From: Clostridia bacterium
Lineage (GTDB): Bacteria > Bacillota > Clostridia > Oscillospirales > CAG-272
Length of the DNA: 64,000 nucleotides
Assembly (NCBI GenBank): GCA_017464565.1
Contig: JAFTZH010000035.1
Location: 62,001-126,000 of the forward strand
Reading direction: 5' to 3'
Positions 51,280 to 60,690 of the stretch are shown here, in pieces (position 1 is the first letter of the stretch; each line of letters starts with the position of its first letter). Below the pieces are notes generated by a model. The model saw nothing but the letters and a program-made list of their open reading frames with translations. It was not told the origin of the DNA and did not search any database. A program made the position numbers and the translations under genes.

Positions 51280-52100
51280 TGAAGCACCGTTCTCTTTTTT
51301 ATAAATTCGCGGGTTCTCCATACCTCGTATGGTCGATAATGTTTATTATCGCTCCGCTTATTTTCGTGGTATATTTCGCTTTTACCGACAGAAACGGAAG
51401 CTTCACGCTTGAAAATATCACCTCCCTTTCCTCCTATTCGGAAACCTTCGTAATGTCTCTCGGCTTTTCGCTGATAGCAACGACCATATGTCTGCTTATA
51501 GGATATCCCCTGGCGTACTGTATGTCCCGTACCTCAGAGCGCACGAGAAATATACTCGTCGTCCTGCTTATGCTCCCTATGTGGATAAGTCTGCTCATAC
51601 GCACCTATTCGCTTATGGCGCTTCTCGACAACGGCGGTCTCGTAAGTACCTTTCTGACCAAGCTCGGATTTCAGAAGCTTACCTTTATAGGTACCGACGC
51701 GGCGGTAATCCTCGGTATGATATACGACTTCCTGCCGTATATGGTACTTCCGATATACACCTCGCTCACAAAGCTCGACAAAAGATATCTCGAGGCGGCG
51801 TCAGACCTTGGATGTAACGGAGTGCAGGTGCTTGGCAAGGTAATACTTCCCCTCACCGTTCCGGGTATAATTTCGGGTGTGACTATGGTATTCGTGCCCT
51901 CCATAAGCACCTTCTATATCTCACAGAAGCTCGGAGGAGGATCGTTCGACCTAATCGGAGATACTATCGAGAGGCAGTTTCAGAATTCCGTTACATATCA
52001 TACGGGAGCGGCAATATCTCTGGTTATGATGATACTCATTCTCATCTCTCTTGCTATTATGAATAAATTTTCGGATAACGAGGGGGATATGATAGTATGA
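51279..52100 (+). CDS. potB: Spermidine/putrescine ABC transporter permease PotB
   Basis: 273 residues, six membrane helices. The EAA loop is EAASDLGCNGVQVLGKVILPLTVPGI (seen in pieces). N-terminal SPYLVWSIMFIIAPLIFVVYFAFTD is typical of PotB. Start codon overlaps the potA stop; RBS GAGGA lies in the potA end. Confidence 0.93.
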   Translation: MKHRSLFYKFAGSPYLVWSIMFIIAPLIFVVYFAFTDRNGSFTLENITSLSSYSETFVMSLGFSLIATTICLLIGYPLAYCMSRTSERTRNILVVLLMLPMWISLLIRTYSLMALLDNGGLVSTFLTKLGFQKLTFIGTDAAVILGMIYDFLPYMVLPIYTSLTKLDKRYLEAASDLGCNGVQVLGKVILPLTVPGIISGVTMVFVPSISTFYISQKLGGGSFDLIGDTIERQFQNSVTYHTGAAISLVMMILILISLAIMNKFSDNEGDMIV

Positions 52101-52924
52101 AATTTTTATCAAGATTTTATATCGCCATTATATTCCTTATACTCTACGCCCCCATTCTCGTCGTCGTTTTGTTTTCCTTCAACGAGTCGGGAAACCTCAG
52201 CAGCTTTTCGGGCTTTTCTCTCTATTGGTATAAGGACCTTTTCCGAAACAGCGAGGCGATAACCGCGCTGAAAAACTCGCTTTTCCTCGCGGTAACCTCC
52301 TCTCTTCTGGCTACCGTTATCGGAACGCTTGCGGCGTCAAGCATAGCTCATTCAAAAAACAAATTTTACAAAAAAACTATGAAAACCGTGTCCAATATTC
52401 CTATGATGAATCCCGATATCGTAACAGGTGTATCTATGATGCTTTTGTTCGTAGGCGTCGCGACTATTCTCGGAATCAGCGATTCTCTCGGAATGTGGAC
52501 TATGCTTCTGGCTCATACCACCTTTAACCTGCCCTACGTTATACTGTCGGTTCTGCCGAAATTCAATCAGATGGATAAGCATCTTATAGAAGCGGCGCTC
52601 GACCTTGGGTGTACGCCCACGCAGACCTTTTTCAAGGTAGAGCTTCCCTGTATACTTCCGGGTATCGTATCGGGACTTATGATGGGCTTTACCCTCTCGC
52701 TCGACGACTTCGTAATAAGCCATTTCGTAAGCTCGCCCGACTTCAAAACCCTTCCGCTTTATATCTACAACCAGACGGCGCACGAGGTCAAATTCAGTAT
52801 GTACGCGCTTTGCACGCTTATGATAGTGGCTATCTTGATTCTCCTTATCGCAGTCAACGTCGCGAATAACAAGAAGGACAGACGCAAGCCCGCAAAGGCT
52901 TTGAGGGGAGGAGGTGCGAGATGA
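52097..52924 (+). CDS. potC: Spermidine/putrescine ABC transporter permease PotC
   Basis: 275 residues, six membrane helices. EAA loop EAALDLGCTPTQTFFKVELPCI; SLDDFVISHFVSSPDF matches the PotC signature. Starts 4 bp inside potB (ATGA) and ends 4 bp inside potD, so the set is strongly coupled. Confidence 0.93.
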   Translation: MKFLSRFYIAIIFLILYAPILVVVLFSFNESGNLSSFSGFSLYWYKDLFRNSEAITALKNSLFLAVTSSLLATVIGTLAASSIAHSKNKFYKKTMKTVSNIPMMNPDIVTGVSMMLLFVGVATILGISDSLGMWTMLLAHTTFNLPYVILSVLPKFNQMDKHLIEAALDLGCTPTQTFFKVELPCILPGIVSGLMMGFTLSLDDFVISHFVSSPDFKTLPLYIYNQTAHEVKFSMYALCTLMIVAILILLIAVNVANNKKDRRKPAKALRGGGAR

Positions 52925-54165
52925 AGAAAAAATTTCTTTTTCTGCTCGTCCTCTCACTTCTTCTTTCGGTTTCTGCGCCTATGCTGTCCGGCTGTGCTTC
53001 CGAAAGAGACGTTACGACGCTGTACGTCTATAATTGGGGCGAATATATTTCCGACGGCTCCGACGGAACCCTTGACGTAAACGCCGAGTTTGAAAAATAC
53101 TGCAAGGACGAGCTTGGTATGAACGTCGAGGTAAACTATTCCACCTTTTCGAGCAACGAGAGTATGTACGCAAAGATAAGCAGCGGCTCTGCGGTATACG
53201 ACGTTATCATTCCCTCTGACTATATGATACAGAGAATGGTGTCAGAGAACCTGCTTGCCCCGCTTGATATATCAAAGATACCCAACTATCAGTATATAGA
53301 CGATAAATTCAAAGGGGATAACGTATATTACGAGGACGACACCGACGATATCTATTCGGTTCCCTATTTTTACGGTATGGTCGGCATTATATATAATACC
53401 GAGATAGTAAGCGAGGAGGACGCCGCGATAGAGAGCTGGGAGCTTATGTGGAACGAAGCCTACGCCCGCGATATTCTTCAGTTCAACAACAGCCGAGATG
53501 CGTTCGGCACGGCTTTGTATTATCTCGGATACGACGTAAACGAGGCTACCGACGAGGAATGGAACGAGGCGCTTGAGCTTCTCAGAACGCAAAAAGATCT
53601 GGTTCAGGGCTACGTTATGGACGAGATATTCAATAAAATGATGAGTGGCTCCGCGGCTATCGCGTCGTATTACGCGGGCGACTACATATCTATGTACGAG
53701 GATAACGACTCGCTTTCCTTCTATTATCCGAAGGAAGGAACAAACTCCTACGTTGACGCTATGTGTATTCCCGCAAACTCGAAGAATTACGACCTTGCTT
53801 CCGAGTACATAAATTTTATGTGCAGTGAGGAAATAGCCGTCGCGAACGCCGAATACACCTATTACGCGTCCCCATTGACCACGGTTGCCCACAACCCCGA
53901 ATATCAGGAATATATGCTTGACGTACACCCCGATTCTATCGATATACTCTACGGCGAGAAAACCGATTCTGTGCCTACTCAAGCGTATCTTAATCTTTCT
54001 CCCGAGCGTCTTACTCTTCTCAATTCCTTATGGGAGGAGCTTAAGATAGAGAGCAGTATCGGAAACGGCATATATATTTGCTGCGGAGTCATTCTCGGAG
54101 GGCTTATCACCCTTGGAATAGTACATACCGTCAAAAAGCGCAGACGCGCGAAATATTACGATTGA
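52921..54165 (+). CDS. potD: Spermidine/putrescine-binding protein PotD with C-terminal membrane anchor
   Basis: 414 residues. Signal peptide with lipobox LSGC (Cys25), then the binding domain: LYVYNWGEYISDGSDG, YDVIIPSDYMIQRM, VPYFYGMVGIIYN and AIASYYAGDYISMYE, typical of PotD. Unusually, after the domain a hydrophobic helix (about 383-404, GIYICCGVILGGLITLGIV) and a basic tail KKRRRAKYYD follow. So the protein could be anchored at both ends. Start overlaps potC by 4 bp; RBS GGAGGTG in the potC end. Confidence 0.92.
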   Translation: MKKKFLFLLVLSLLLSVSAPMLSGCASERDVTTLYVYNWGEYISDGSDGTLDVNAEFEKYCKDELGMNVEVNYSTFSSNESMYAKISSGSAVYDVIIPSDYMIQRMVSENLLAPLDISKIPNYQYIDDKFKGDNVYYEDDTDDIYSVPYFYGMVGIIYNTEIVSEEDAAIESWELMWNEAYARDILQFNNSRDAFGTALYYLGYDVNEATDEEWNEALELLRTQKDLVQGYVMDEIFNKMMSGSAAIASYYAGDYISMYEDNDSLSFYYPKEGTNSYVDAMCIPANSKNYDLASEYINFMCSEEIAVANAEYTYYASPLTTVAHNPEYQEYMLDVHPDSIDILYGEKTDSVPTQAYLNLSPERLTLLNSLWEELKIESSIGNGIYICCGVILGGLITLGIVHTVKKRRRAKYYD

Positions 54166-54177
54166 TATAGACCTCAG

Positions 54178-54212
54178 AAGCGGTGCGGCAGAATTCGCCG
54201 TACCGCTTAATT
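54178..54212 (+). terminator. Possible terminator or attenuator after potD
   Basis: AAGCGGTGCGG pairs with CCGTACCGCTT (one G-T), loop of nine bases; the T-run that follows is weak (TTAATTT). Confidence 0.5.
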
Positions 54213-54225
54213 TCAGGAGGAAATT

Positions 54226-55104
54226 ATGGAAAATACGCGTGATAAATTAAAGCTGATATCCGCTATGCTTATTTTCGGAACTATAGGCATATTCAGAAAT
54301 CATATTCCCCTTTCGTCAAGCCTCGTAGCTTGCATAAGGGGTGCCGTCGGAGCGCTTTTTCTGCTTATAGTTATCCTCTGTAAGCGGCAAAAATTAAATC
54401 TCTCGGGTATAAAGAAAAATTTTCCTCTGCTCTGCCTTTCGGGTATATTTATAGGAATAAATTGGATACTTTTGTTTGAAGCCTACCGATACACGGCCGT
54501 TTCCACGGCTACTTTGTGCTATTATATGGCTCCTGTATTCGTAATCATCGTATCTCCTTTTCTTCTCAAAGAAAAGGTTACGGCGAAGAAATGGATATGC
54601 GCGGGCGTATCGGTAATAGGTATGACGATAATATCGGGCGTCTTTTCCGACGCTTCCTCCGATATACGAGGCATATTACTCGCTCTCGGTGCCGCCCTTC
54701 TTTACGCCGCCGTAATAATAATCAACAAATTCATCAGCGGCATCTCGAATTATGAAAAAACGCTTATACAGCTCGCTGCGGCGGCACTTGCGATACTTCC
54801 CTACGTAATACTTAACGAGGATATCTCGTCCGTATCCGCCGGCATATCCGAAATAATTCTTCTCGCCGCAGTCGGCGTCGTTCATACGGGAATAGCGTAT
54901 ACGCTCTACTTCGGAAGCATAGAAAAGCTTGAGGCTCATACCGCAGCTATATTCAGTTATATCGATCCCGTAACGGCACTCGTCCTCTCCACCGTACTTC
55001 TCCGCGAGCCTTTCACCGCCGCCAAGCTCGTAGGAAGTATATTGATTTTGGGAGCCTCTTTGGTGAGTGAGCTTCCAAGCAGGAAACATTCTAAAGAAAA
55101 ATAA
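54226..55104 (+). CDS. EamA/DMT-family transporter
   Basis: 292 residues, ten membrane helices in two EamA repeats. First repeat: LISAMLIFGTIGIFRNHIPLSSSLVACIRG. Second: DIRGILLALGAALLYAAVIIINKF, with GVVHTGIAYTLYFGSIEKLEAHTAAIFSYIDPVTAL. Possibly a metabolite exporter; substrate cannot be told. RBS AGGAGG. It follows potD by 60 bp with a hairpin between, so it may be separate from the pot operon. Confidence 0.85.
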   Translation: MENTRDKLKLISAMLIFGTIGIFRNHIPLSSSLVACIRGAVGALFLLIVILCKRQKLNLSGIKKNFPLLCLSGIFIGINWILLFEAYRYTAVSTATLCYYMAPVFVIIVSPFLLKEKVTAKKWICAGVSVIGMTIISGVFSDASSDIRGILLALGAALLYAAVIIINKFISGISNYEKTLIQLAAAALAILPYVILNEDISSVSAGISEIILLAAVGVVHTGIAYTLYFGSIEKLEAHTAAIFSYIDPVTALVLSTVLLREPFTAAKLVGSILILGASLVSELPSRKHSKEK

Positions 55105-55113
55105 AAAAAGCTA

Positions 55114-55142
55114 TTGACAAATATATATTTGTATGTTATACT
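55114..55142 (+). promoter_or_regulatory. Promoter of ylxM-ffh
   Basis: TTGACA (55114-55119), 17-bp spacer, TATACT (55137-55142). Confidence 0.78.
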
Positions 55143-55177
55143 TGTAAAGTATTTTGCTTTACACGCGAGGCGGTAAA

Positions 55178-55513
55178 ATGTTTGAAAAAAATCTCAACGT
55201 AGGATATTTGCTCGACTTTTACGGTGATATCCTCTCGGAAAGAAAGCGCTCGGTTATGGATATGTATTATAACGAGGATCTGTCTCTCGCCGAAATAGCC
55301 GCGGAGATAGGTATATCCCGACAGGGTGTGAGAGATATAATAAAAAAATCCGAGGAGGAACTGAATTTTTACGAGCAGAAGCTCGGACTTGCGCAAAAGC
55401 TCCGCTCTACCGAGGAGCAGGTAAACAGGCTTCTCTGCCTCGCCGATAGGCTCGACGTCTCGGATGAGTTCGTCTCGGAGCTTCATAAATTAACTAAAAT
55501 AATCAAGGAATAA
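55178..55513 (+). CDS. ylxM: YlxM family DNA-binding protein (SRP-operon regulator)
   Basis: 111 residues. Sigma-factor-like helix-turn-helix: DFYGDILSERKRSVMDMYYNEDLSLAEIA, then ISRQGVRDIIKKSEEEL. Sits directly upstream of ffh, as in most Bacillota. The Met at 55178 is preceded by GAGGCGG; the longer frame from 55154 overlaps this site. Confidence 0.92.
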   Translation: MFEKNLNVGYLLDFYGDILSERKRSVMDMYYNEDLSLAEIAAEIGISRQGVRDIIKKSEEELNFYEQKLGLAQKLRSTEEQVNRLLCLADRLDVSDEFVSELHKLTKIIKE

Positions 55514-55553
55514 AAATCCTTTACCGTATTAAATCGAAAGGAAGGTGTCGCTT

Positions 55554-56894
55554 ATGTTTCAAAGCTTGAGTGAAAAACTCGAAAATGCCTTCAAGAAATT
55601 CAGAAACAAGGGTAAGCTTACCGAAGCCGACGTAAAGGCGGGTATGCGCGAAATAAAGCTTGCTCTTCTTGAAGCAGACGTCAACTTCAAGGTCGTCCGC
55701 GATTTTATAAAGGTGGTTTCCGAAAGAGCCGTGGGCGCCGAGGTGCTTGAATCCCTGCTCCCCGCTCAACAGATAGTAAAGATAGTAAACGAAGAGCTTA
55801 CCAACCTTATGGGCGGCACGCAGTCAAAGCTCGTCATATCCTCAAAGCCCCCTACCGTCGTTATGATGGTCGGACTTCAAGGCGCGGGAAAAACCACGCA
55901 CGCGGGCAAGCTCGCGGGCCTTTACAAGAAGCAAGGAAAGAAACCGCTTCTCGTCGCCTGCGATATCTATCGCCCCGCCGCTATAAAGCAGCTTCAGATA
56001 GTCGGTGAAAAGCTTGATATCCCCGTATTCACTATGGGGGACAAAACCTCCCCCGTAACGATTGCCGAGGAAGGCGTAAAATACGCTCTCTCCAAAGGAT
56101 ACGATATGGTATTTATCGATACGGCGGGACGCTTGCATATCGACGAGGAGCTTATGAACGAGCTTCGAAGGATAAAGGAAAAGGTCTCCCCCACAGAGAT
56201 ACTTCTCACGATAGACGCGATGATAGGTCAGGACGCGGTAAACGTTGCCGAGACCTTCAACGATATGCTCGATATAACGGGCGTTATCCTCACGAAGCTT
56301 GACGGCGATACGAGAGGCGGTGCCGCGCTGTCAGTAAGGCACGTTACGGGCAAGCCGATAAAATTTGTGGGTACAGGTGAAAAACTCGATACAATAGAGC
56401 CGTTCCACCCCGATCGAATGGCGTCGAGAATACTCGGTATGGGCGACGTTCTCTCGCTCATTGAAAAAGCCGAGCAAGCCTACGACGAGAAAAAAGCGGT
56501 CGAGCTTGAAAAGAAGCTTCGTGAATCCACCTTCACGCTTGACGATTATCTCGAGCAATTCTCGCAGATAAAAAATATGGGCAACCTCGATCAGCTTATG
56601 GGAATGATGCCGGGTATGAAGCCGGGCGCGCTTAAGGACGCGAAAATAGACGAAAAGGCTATCGCGCGAACGGAGGCAATAATCAAATCTATGACGAAGC
56701 GCGAGCGTGAAAAGCCCGATATTCTCAACGCTTCGAGAAAGAAAAGAATTGCCGCGGGAAGCGGAACTACGGTTGAGGAGGTCAACAAGCTCCTCCGTCA
56801 GTTCGAACAGACCACCCGCCTTATGAAGCAGTTCTCTAACCCCAAGAGCTTGTCAAAATTCGGCAAGCGCAATAAAATGAAAATCCCATTCTAA
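55554..56894 (+). CDS. ffh: Signal recognition particle protein Ffh
   Basis: 446 residues. NG domain (GTPase; G1 [13 protein letters not shown] at about 107-119, then [27 protein letters not shown]) and C-terminal M domain with methionine-rich helices ([25 protein letters not shown]). It targets nascent membrane proteins with 4.5S RNA. Start at ATG 55554 with AAGGAAGG; a GTG three codons upstream is possible. Confidence 0.97.
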   Translation: MFQSLSEKLENAFKKFRNKGKLTEADVKAGMREIKLALLEADVNFKVVRDFIKVVSERAVGAEVLESLLPAQQIVKIVNEELTNLMGGTQSKLVISSKPPTVVMMVGLQGAGKTTHAGKLAGLYKKQGKKPLLVACDIYRPAAIKQLQIVGEKLDIPVFTMGDKTSPVTIAEEGVKYALSKGYDMVFIDTAGRLHIDEELMNELRRIKEKVSPTEILLTIDAMIGQDAVNVAETFNDMLDITGVILTKLDGDTRGGAALSVRHVTGKPIKFVGTGEKLDTIEPFHPDRMASRILGMGDVLSLIEKAEQAYDEKKAVELEKKLRESTFTLDDYLEQFSQIKNMGNLDQLMGMMPGMKPGALKDAKIDEKAIARTEAIIKSMTKREREKPDILNASRKKRIAAGSGTTVEEVNKLLRQFEQTTRLMKQFSNPKSLSKFGKRNKMKIPF

Positions 56895-56944
56895 TCAATG
56901 GATTTTATATAATCATATTTTTCATATTTTTGGAGGAATTAAAA

Positions 56945-57190
56945 ATGTCAGTTAAAATCAGACTCAGAAGAACGGGCGCAAAGAAGGCTCCCACCTACCG
57001 CGTTATCGTTGCAGACAGCCGCTCGCCCAGAGACGGACGTTTCATCGAGGAAATAGGACACTACAACCCCCGCACCGAGCCCGTTGAAATAGTTATCAAC
57101 GAGGAGAAAGCTAAGGTTTGGCTCAAGAACGGAGCTCAGCCCACCGAAACCGTAAAAGCATTGCTCAAGAAATCAGGCATTGTTGACTGA
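56945..57190 (+). CDS. rpsP: 30S ribosomal protein S16
   Basis: 81 residues. [21 protein letters not shown] and [19 protein letters not shown] are diagnostic. Ribosome binding site GGAGG decides this ATG against the longer frame. Third gene of ylxM-ffh-rpsP-khpA. Confidence 0.97.
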   Translation: MSVKIRLRRTGAKKAPTYRVIVADSRSPRDGRFIEEIGHYNPRTEPVEIVINEEKAKVWLKNGAQPTETVKALLKKSGIVD

Positions 57191-57209
57191 TCTTTCAAGG
57201 TGATGTAAT

Positions 57210-57446
57210 ATGGCAGATTTGAAGGAAACATTATACGATATTGCCCGCGCCATCGTTGACAATCCCGAAGAGGTTACCATTCTCGATACCGAGGACGGAA
57301 AAGATGTAAAGCTCGTTTTAAGCGTAGCCGAAGGTGATATGGGAAAAGTCATCGGAAGAAACGGAAAGAACGCAAAGGCAATAAGAACCGTTATGAAAGC
57401 GGTTGCCGCCTCTGATGGAAAACGAGTAACGGTAGACATCAGATAA
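57210..57446 (+). CDS. khpA: KH-domain RNA-binding protein KhpA
   Basis: 78 residues. One KH domain with the GxxG loop GRNG in MGKVIGRNGKNAKAIRTVMKA. In Bacillota it pairs with KhpB/Jag and affects cell division and mRNA stability. Follows rpsP by 19 bp. rimM would come next in most relatives; here a terminator follows. Confidence 0.95.
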   Translation: MADLKETLYDIARAIVDNPEEVTILDTEDGKDVKLVLSVAEGDMGKVIGRNGKNAKAIRTVMKAVAASDGKRVTVDIR

Positions 57447-57460
57447 TTTTATTTTGAAAT

Positions 57461-57514
57461 AAAGGAAGCTTGCCGACAAAACGACATCGTTACCGTCGCG
57501 GGCTTCCTTTTTCA
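57461..57514 (+). terminator. Terminator after khpA
   Basis: AAAGGAAGC (57461-57469) pairs with GCTTCCTTT (57502-57510), with additional pairing inside (GCCGAC/GTCG..GGC). A T-run (TTTTTC) follows. Confidence 0.75.
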
Positions 57515-57525
57515 TAGTAACGGAT

Positions 57526-57990
57526 ATGAATAATTCAGATATAAAAAACGATATTCTCGCGCTGAAAAAGAGCGCGGACGCAACGGCGTTTGCTTGCGGA
57601 AGCTACGCCGCCTCAATAGATACCTATTCCCTTTTCTCTTTTGCGGCAGACGAGAAAAACGTAAAAAGAATATATTACGACTATCGAAGGCTGACCTCAC
57701 TTATCATAAAGGAAAAAGAAATGAGCGACGCCTCAAACGCAAGGGTTGCCGCTCTCGTTTGCCAAGCCGATAAGGAGCAAAACTCGGAGATAGTAAAGGA
57801 ATACTATGAAATTTTTGAGCGGTACCGCGTATGGTGCGCTTCTGCTTCCTCTTTTATGCAAAGCTCCGACAAGGAATTTAAAAAAGACGCAAAGGATTTG
57901 AAATTATCCGCGCTTCTTTCTTACGCTCAAATATTTTTAATTTCCACAAAAAATTTAATCGGATTTTTGAACGAAAAAGCTTCGGATTAA
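57526..57990 (+). CDS. Small hypothetical helical protein
   Basis: 154 residues, not recognised. Predicted to be almost wholly helical, with many Lys/Glu/Asp and Ala residues and no signal peptide or membrane segment except a mildly hydrophobic stretch near the end (LSYAQIFLISTKNLIGFL). Start ATG has only GGAT upstream; it lies between a strong terminator and the ldh gene, so it may be co-transcribed with ldh. Codon use agrees with neighbours, which supports a real gene. Confidence 0.65.
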   Translation: MNNSDIKNDILALKKSADATAFACGSYAASIDTYSLFSFAADEKNVKRIYYDYRRLTSLIIKEKEMSDASNARVAALVCQADKEQNSEIVKEYYEIFERYRVWCASASSFMQSSDKEFKKDAKDLKLSALLSYAQIFLISTKNLIGFLNEKASD

Positions 57991-58062
57991 TATTTTACAA
58001 AAAAACGCGCAAAATAAGCCTGAACGATATTTTATCATATAAAAATATCAGGAGGGCTTATT

Positions 58063-59010
58063 TTGATTAATATTAGAAAATGCGCGGTAATAGGCTGCGG
58101 CTTCGTCGGGGCAACGACCGCTTTTTCGCTGGCTCTCAGCCGCCTGTTTTCCGAAATGGTGCTTATAGACATAGACCACAAAAAAGCCGAGGGCGAGGCG
58201 GCGGATATAAGCCACGCGCTTCCTTTCGTATCTCCTATGGATATATACGCTGGAAATTACGCCGACGTATCCGACGCAAATATCATAATTATAACGGCGG
58301 GCGGTCCGCAGCGTCCGGGGCAGACGAGAACCGACCTCGTAAAGAGCAACGCGAAAATATTTCAGTCGATAGTGAGAAATATTTCTATCTACAACACCAA
58401 AGGAATAATAATAGTCGTCAGCAATCCCGTTGACGTTCTCTCATATCTGACCTTAAAGATATCGGACTTTCCCGCTTCAAGAGTGATAGGCTCGGGAACG
58501 GTTCTCGATACTTCAAGGCTCAAATATCTCGTGGGAAGACACCTCGGAGTTGACCCTCGAAACGTTCACTCCTTCATTATAGGTGAGCACGGAGACAGCG
58601 AGCTTCCCGTATGGTCGAGCGCAAACGTATCAGGCGTAGACCTTAACAAATTCTGCGAAAGCTGTAACAGAGGATGTAATATGGCGTCTCTTCACGAGCT
58701 CTTCGACGACGTTAAAATGAGTGCGTACAAGATAATCGAAGCAAAGGGGGCTACCTATTACGCTATCGCGGAAGCTGTAAGAAAGATAGTCTCCGCTATA
58801 ATGCGCGACGAAAACACGATACTTCCCGTCTCGACTCTCGTGGACGGTCATTACGGTATTGAAAATATATGTCTCGGGCTTCCCTGTATTGTCGGAGCGT
58901 CGGGAATAAAGCAGGTGCTTGAAATTCCGCTCAACGACGAGGAGCTTTCCCTGCTCGTAAAATCGGCAAACAAGCTGAGGCAGATAGTAAACTCGCTTAA
59001 TATGATTTGA
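58063..59010 (+). CDS. ldh: L-lactate dehydrogenase
   Basis: 315 residues. NAD-binding GCGFVGAT at 11-18; catalytic loop PQRPGQTRTDLV with Gln83 (the lactate-specific residue; malate dehydrogenases have Arg) and Arg89; catalytic His176 in IIGEHGDSELPVWS. Reduces pyruvate to L-lactate in fermentation. Start is TTG at 58063 with AGGAGGG six bases upstream. The 72-bp gap before it contains no promoter that I can call. Confidence 0.94.
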   Translation: MINIRKCAVIGCGFVGATTAFSLALSRLFSEMVLIDIDHKKAEGEAADISHALPFVSPMDIYAGNYADVSDANIIIITAGGPQRPGQTRTDLVKSNAKIFQSIVRNISIYNTKGIIIVVSNPVDVLSYLTLKISDFPASRVIGSGTVLDTSRLKYLVGRHLGVDPRNVHSFIIGEHGDSELPVWSSANVSGVDLNKFCESCNRGCNMASLHELFDDVKMSAYKIIEAKGATYYAIAEAVRKIVSAIMRDENTILPVSTLVDGHYGIENICLGLPCIVGASGIKQVLEIPLNDEELSLLVKSANKLRQIVNSLNMI

Positions 59011-59032
59011 TATTAAATCCTCGCGGCATTTG

Positions 59033-59066
59033 AAAACGGGAGAAAAGATATTCTCTCCCGTTTTAA
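59033..59066 (+). terminator. Terminator of ldh
   Basis: AAAACGGGAGA (59033-59043) pairs with TCTCCCGTTTT (59054-59064), then AATAAT. Confidence 0.78.
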
Positions 59067-59083
59067 TAATATTCGGCAAGCTA

Positions 59084-59112
59084 TTGAAAAAAGGGGGAAA
59101 ATATGATATAAT
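59084..59112 (+). promoter_or_regulatory. Promoter of the UDG gene
   Basis: TTGAAA (59084-59089), 17-bp spacer, TATAAT (59107-59112). Confidence 0.7.
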
Positions 59113-59145
59113 TTTTTAAATTGCAGCTTTCGGAGGTATAATAAT

Positions 59146-59715
59146 ATGAACGATTCTTGGGACAAATTATACGAAGACGCTTCTTCCTGTCAAGCCTGTG
59201 AGCTTTGTAAAACGAGAACCAACTGCGTTTTCGGAGTCGGAAACCGCGAAGCAGACGTTATGTTTATCGGAGAAGCTCCGGGGGAGAACGAGGACAAGAC
59301 GGGAGTTCCATTCGTCGGCAAGGCGGGACAGCTTCTCGACAAGTATCTTTACGCCGTAGATATACCGCGCGAAAACGTATACATAGCCAATATCCTGAAA
59401 TGCCGTCCGCCGAAAAACCGCGATCCCCTTCCCGCCGAAGAGGACGCCTGCATAAATTTTCTGCGCCGTCAGGTGTTGCTTATAAAGCCAAAAATAATCG
59501 TATGCCTCGGCAGAATATCCGCAATGCGGCTTATCAAGCCCGATTTCAAAATAACGAAGGAGCACGGAGCGTGGTTCGCCAAGGGCAATTATCTGATAAC
59601 CGCCGTATATCATCCCGCTCTGCTTCTGCGCGATCCGAGGCGCAAGGAAGAAATGCTTGAGGATATGAAGCAAATAAAGAAGAAGCTCGACGAGCTTGAT
59701 TTGAAAATAAATTAA
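59146..59715 (+). CDS. Family 4 uracil-DNA glycosylase
   Basis: 189 residues. [4Fe-4S] cysteines in the N-terminus (CQACELC, Cys15/18/21) and later Cys86 and Cys102, matching the family-4 pattern. Motif [23 protein letters not shown], the DNA-intercalating YHPALLL near the end. Removes uracil from DNA; it is a common replacement of the family-1 UDG in anaerobes. RBS GGAGG. Confidence 0.94.
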   Translation: MNDSWDKLYEDASSCQACELCKTRTNCVFGVGNREADVMFIGEAPGENEDKTGVPFVGKAGQLLDKYLYAVDIPRENVYIANILKCRPPKNRDPLPAEEDACINFLRRQVLLIKPKIIVCLGRISAMRLIKPDFKITKEHGAWFAKGNYLITAVYHPALLLRDPRRKEEMLEDMKQIKKKLDELDLKIN

Positions 59716-59738
59716 TATTCTTCAAAGAAAGGCAAAAT

Positions 59739-60677
59739 ATGAATTTTGACGCGCTGCTAAGCACTATTACTACTCTTTTTATCCTGCTTATCGCGGGATT
59801 TATCGCGGGTAAGCTCAACATTATAGACGAGATAGCTTCCAAAAAGCTTTCCAAGCTTATAATAAGCATCGGTCAGCCCTTCCTCATCATATCTTCTCTC
59901 TTGGGTGCGGAATACTCCAAAGAGAACCTCATTCTCGGAGGAAAGACCTTTATCGTAGGTATCGTCGTTCACGGCATTATGGCTCTGATAGCATACTTCT
60001 GCTGTATCGGATTTAAGAATCTTGACGAGCGTAAGATATCCGAATTTTCAATGGTATTCGGAAACGTGGGCTTTCTCGGATTTCCAATTCTCAATTCCCT
60101 GTTCGGAGCGAAGGGACTTTTTATGGGCACCTTCTTTATGGTCAGCTTCCAGATAGTACTCTGGACTTGGGGTATCGCGATACTCGCGAGAAAAAGAACC
60201 GACATCAAGCTTACCGTAAAAAAGATACTCTTTAATTACGCCACGGTTCCCGCTATGATAGGTATAATCGTCTATTCGCTGAATCTCGATCTCCCCGATT
60301 TCGTTTACTCAAGCTCTTCGTATCTTTCATCGCTTTGTACTCCGATATCAATGCTTATCACGGGTGCTCTGCTTTCAAGAAGAACGATGAAGCAAATATT
60401 TCTTACCCCTAAAATATACTACGTCTCTCTTATCAAGCTTATCGTTATTCCCTTGGCAATATGCGGTCTGACGAAGCTTATAGGTATGGGTTACGAATGG
60501 ATAGTGTTTTTGACTGCCGTTTGCGCTATGCCCTCCGCGTCTACGGTGTCTATGCTTTCGGATATATACGATATATCTCCCGAATACGCGGCGCAATCGG
60601 TCGGAACAACCTCGCTTATCTCAATACTCTCTATGCCCTGCGTACTTTGGGTGGCACAGCATATAGCAAATCTTTAA
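59739..60677 (+). CDS. AEC-family transporter
   Basis: 312 residues, about ten membrane helices. The auxin-efflux-carrier fold with an N-terminal IAGFIAGKLNIIDEIASKKLSKLIISIGQPFLI and a C-terminal SASTVSMLSDIYDISPEYAAQSVGTTSLISIL. Often moves malate, citrulline or other organic anions in bacteria. Follows the UDG gene by 23 bp and may share its promoter; substrate unknown. Closed by repeat D. Confidence 0.88.
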   Translation: MNFDALLSTITTLFILLIAGFIAGKLNIIDEIASKKLSKLIISIGQPFLIISSLLGAEYSKENLILGGKTFIVGIVVHGIMALIAYFCCIGFKNLDERKISEFSMVFGNVGFLGFPILNSLFGAKGLFMGTFFMVSFQIVLWTWGIAILARKRTDIKLTVKKILFNYATVPAMIGIIVYSLNLDLPDFVYSSSSYLSSLCTPISMLITGALLSRRTMKQIFLTPKIYYVSLIKLIVIPLAICGLTKLIGMGYEWIVFLTAVCAMPSASTVSMLSDIYDISPEYAAQSVGTTSLISILSMPCVLWVAQHIANL

Positions 60678-60690
60678 AAATTTTTATATG

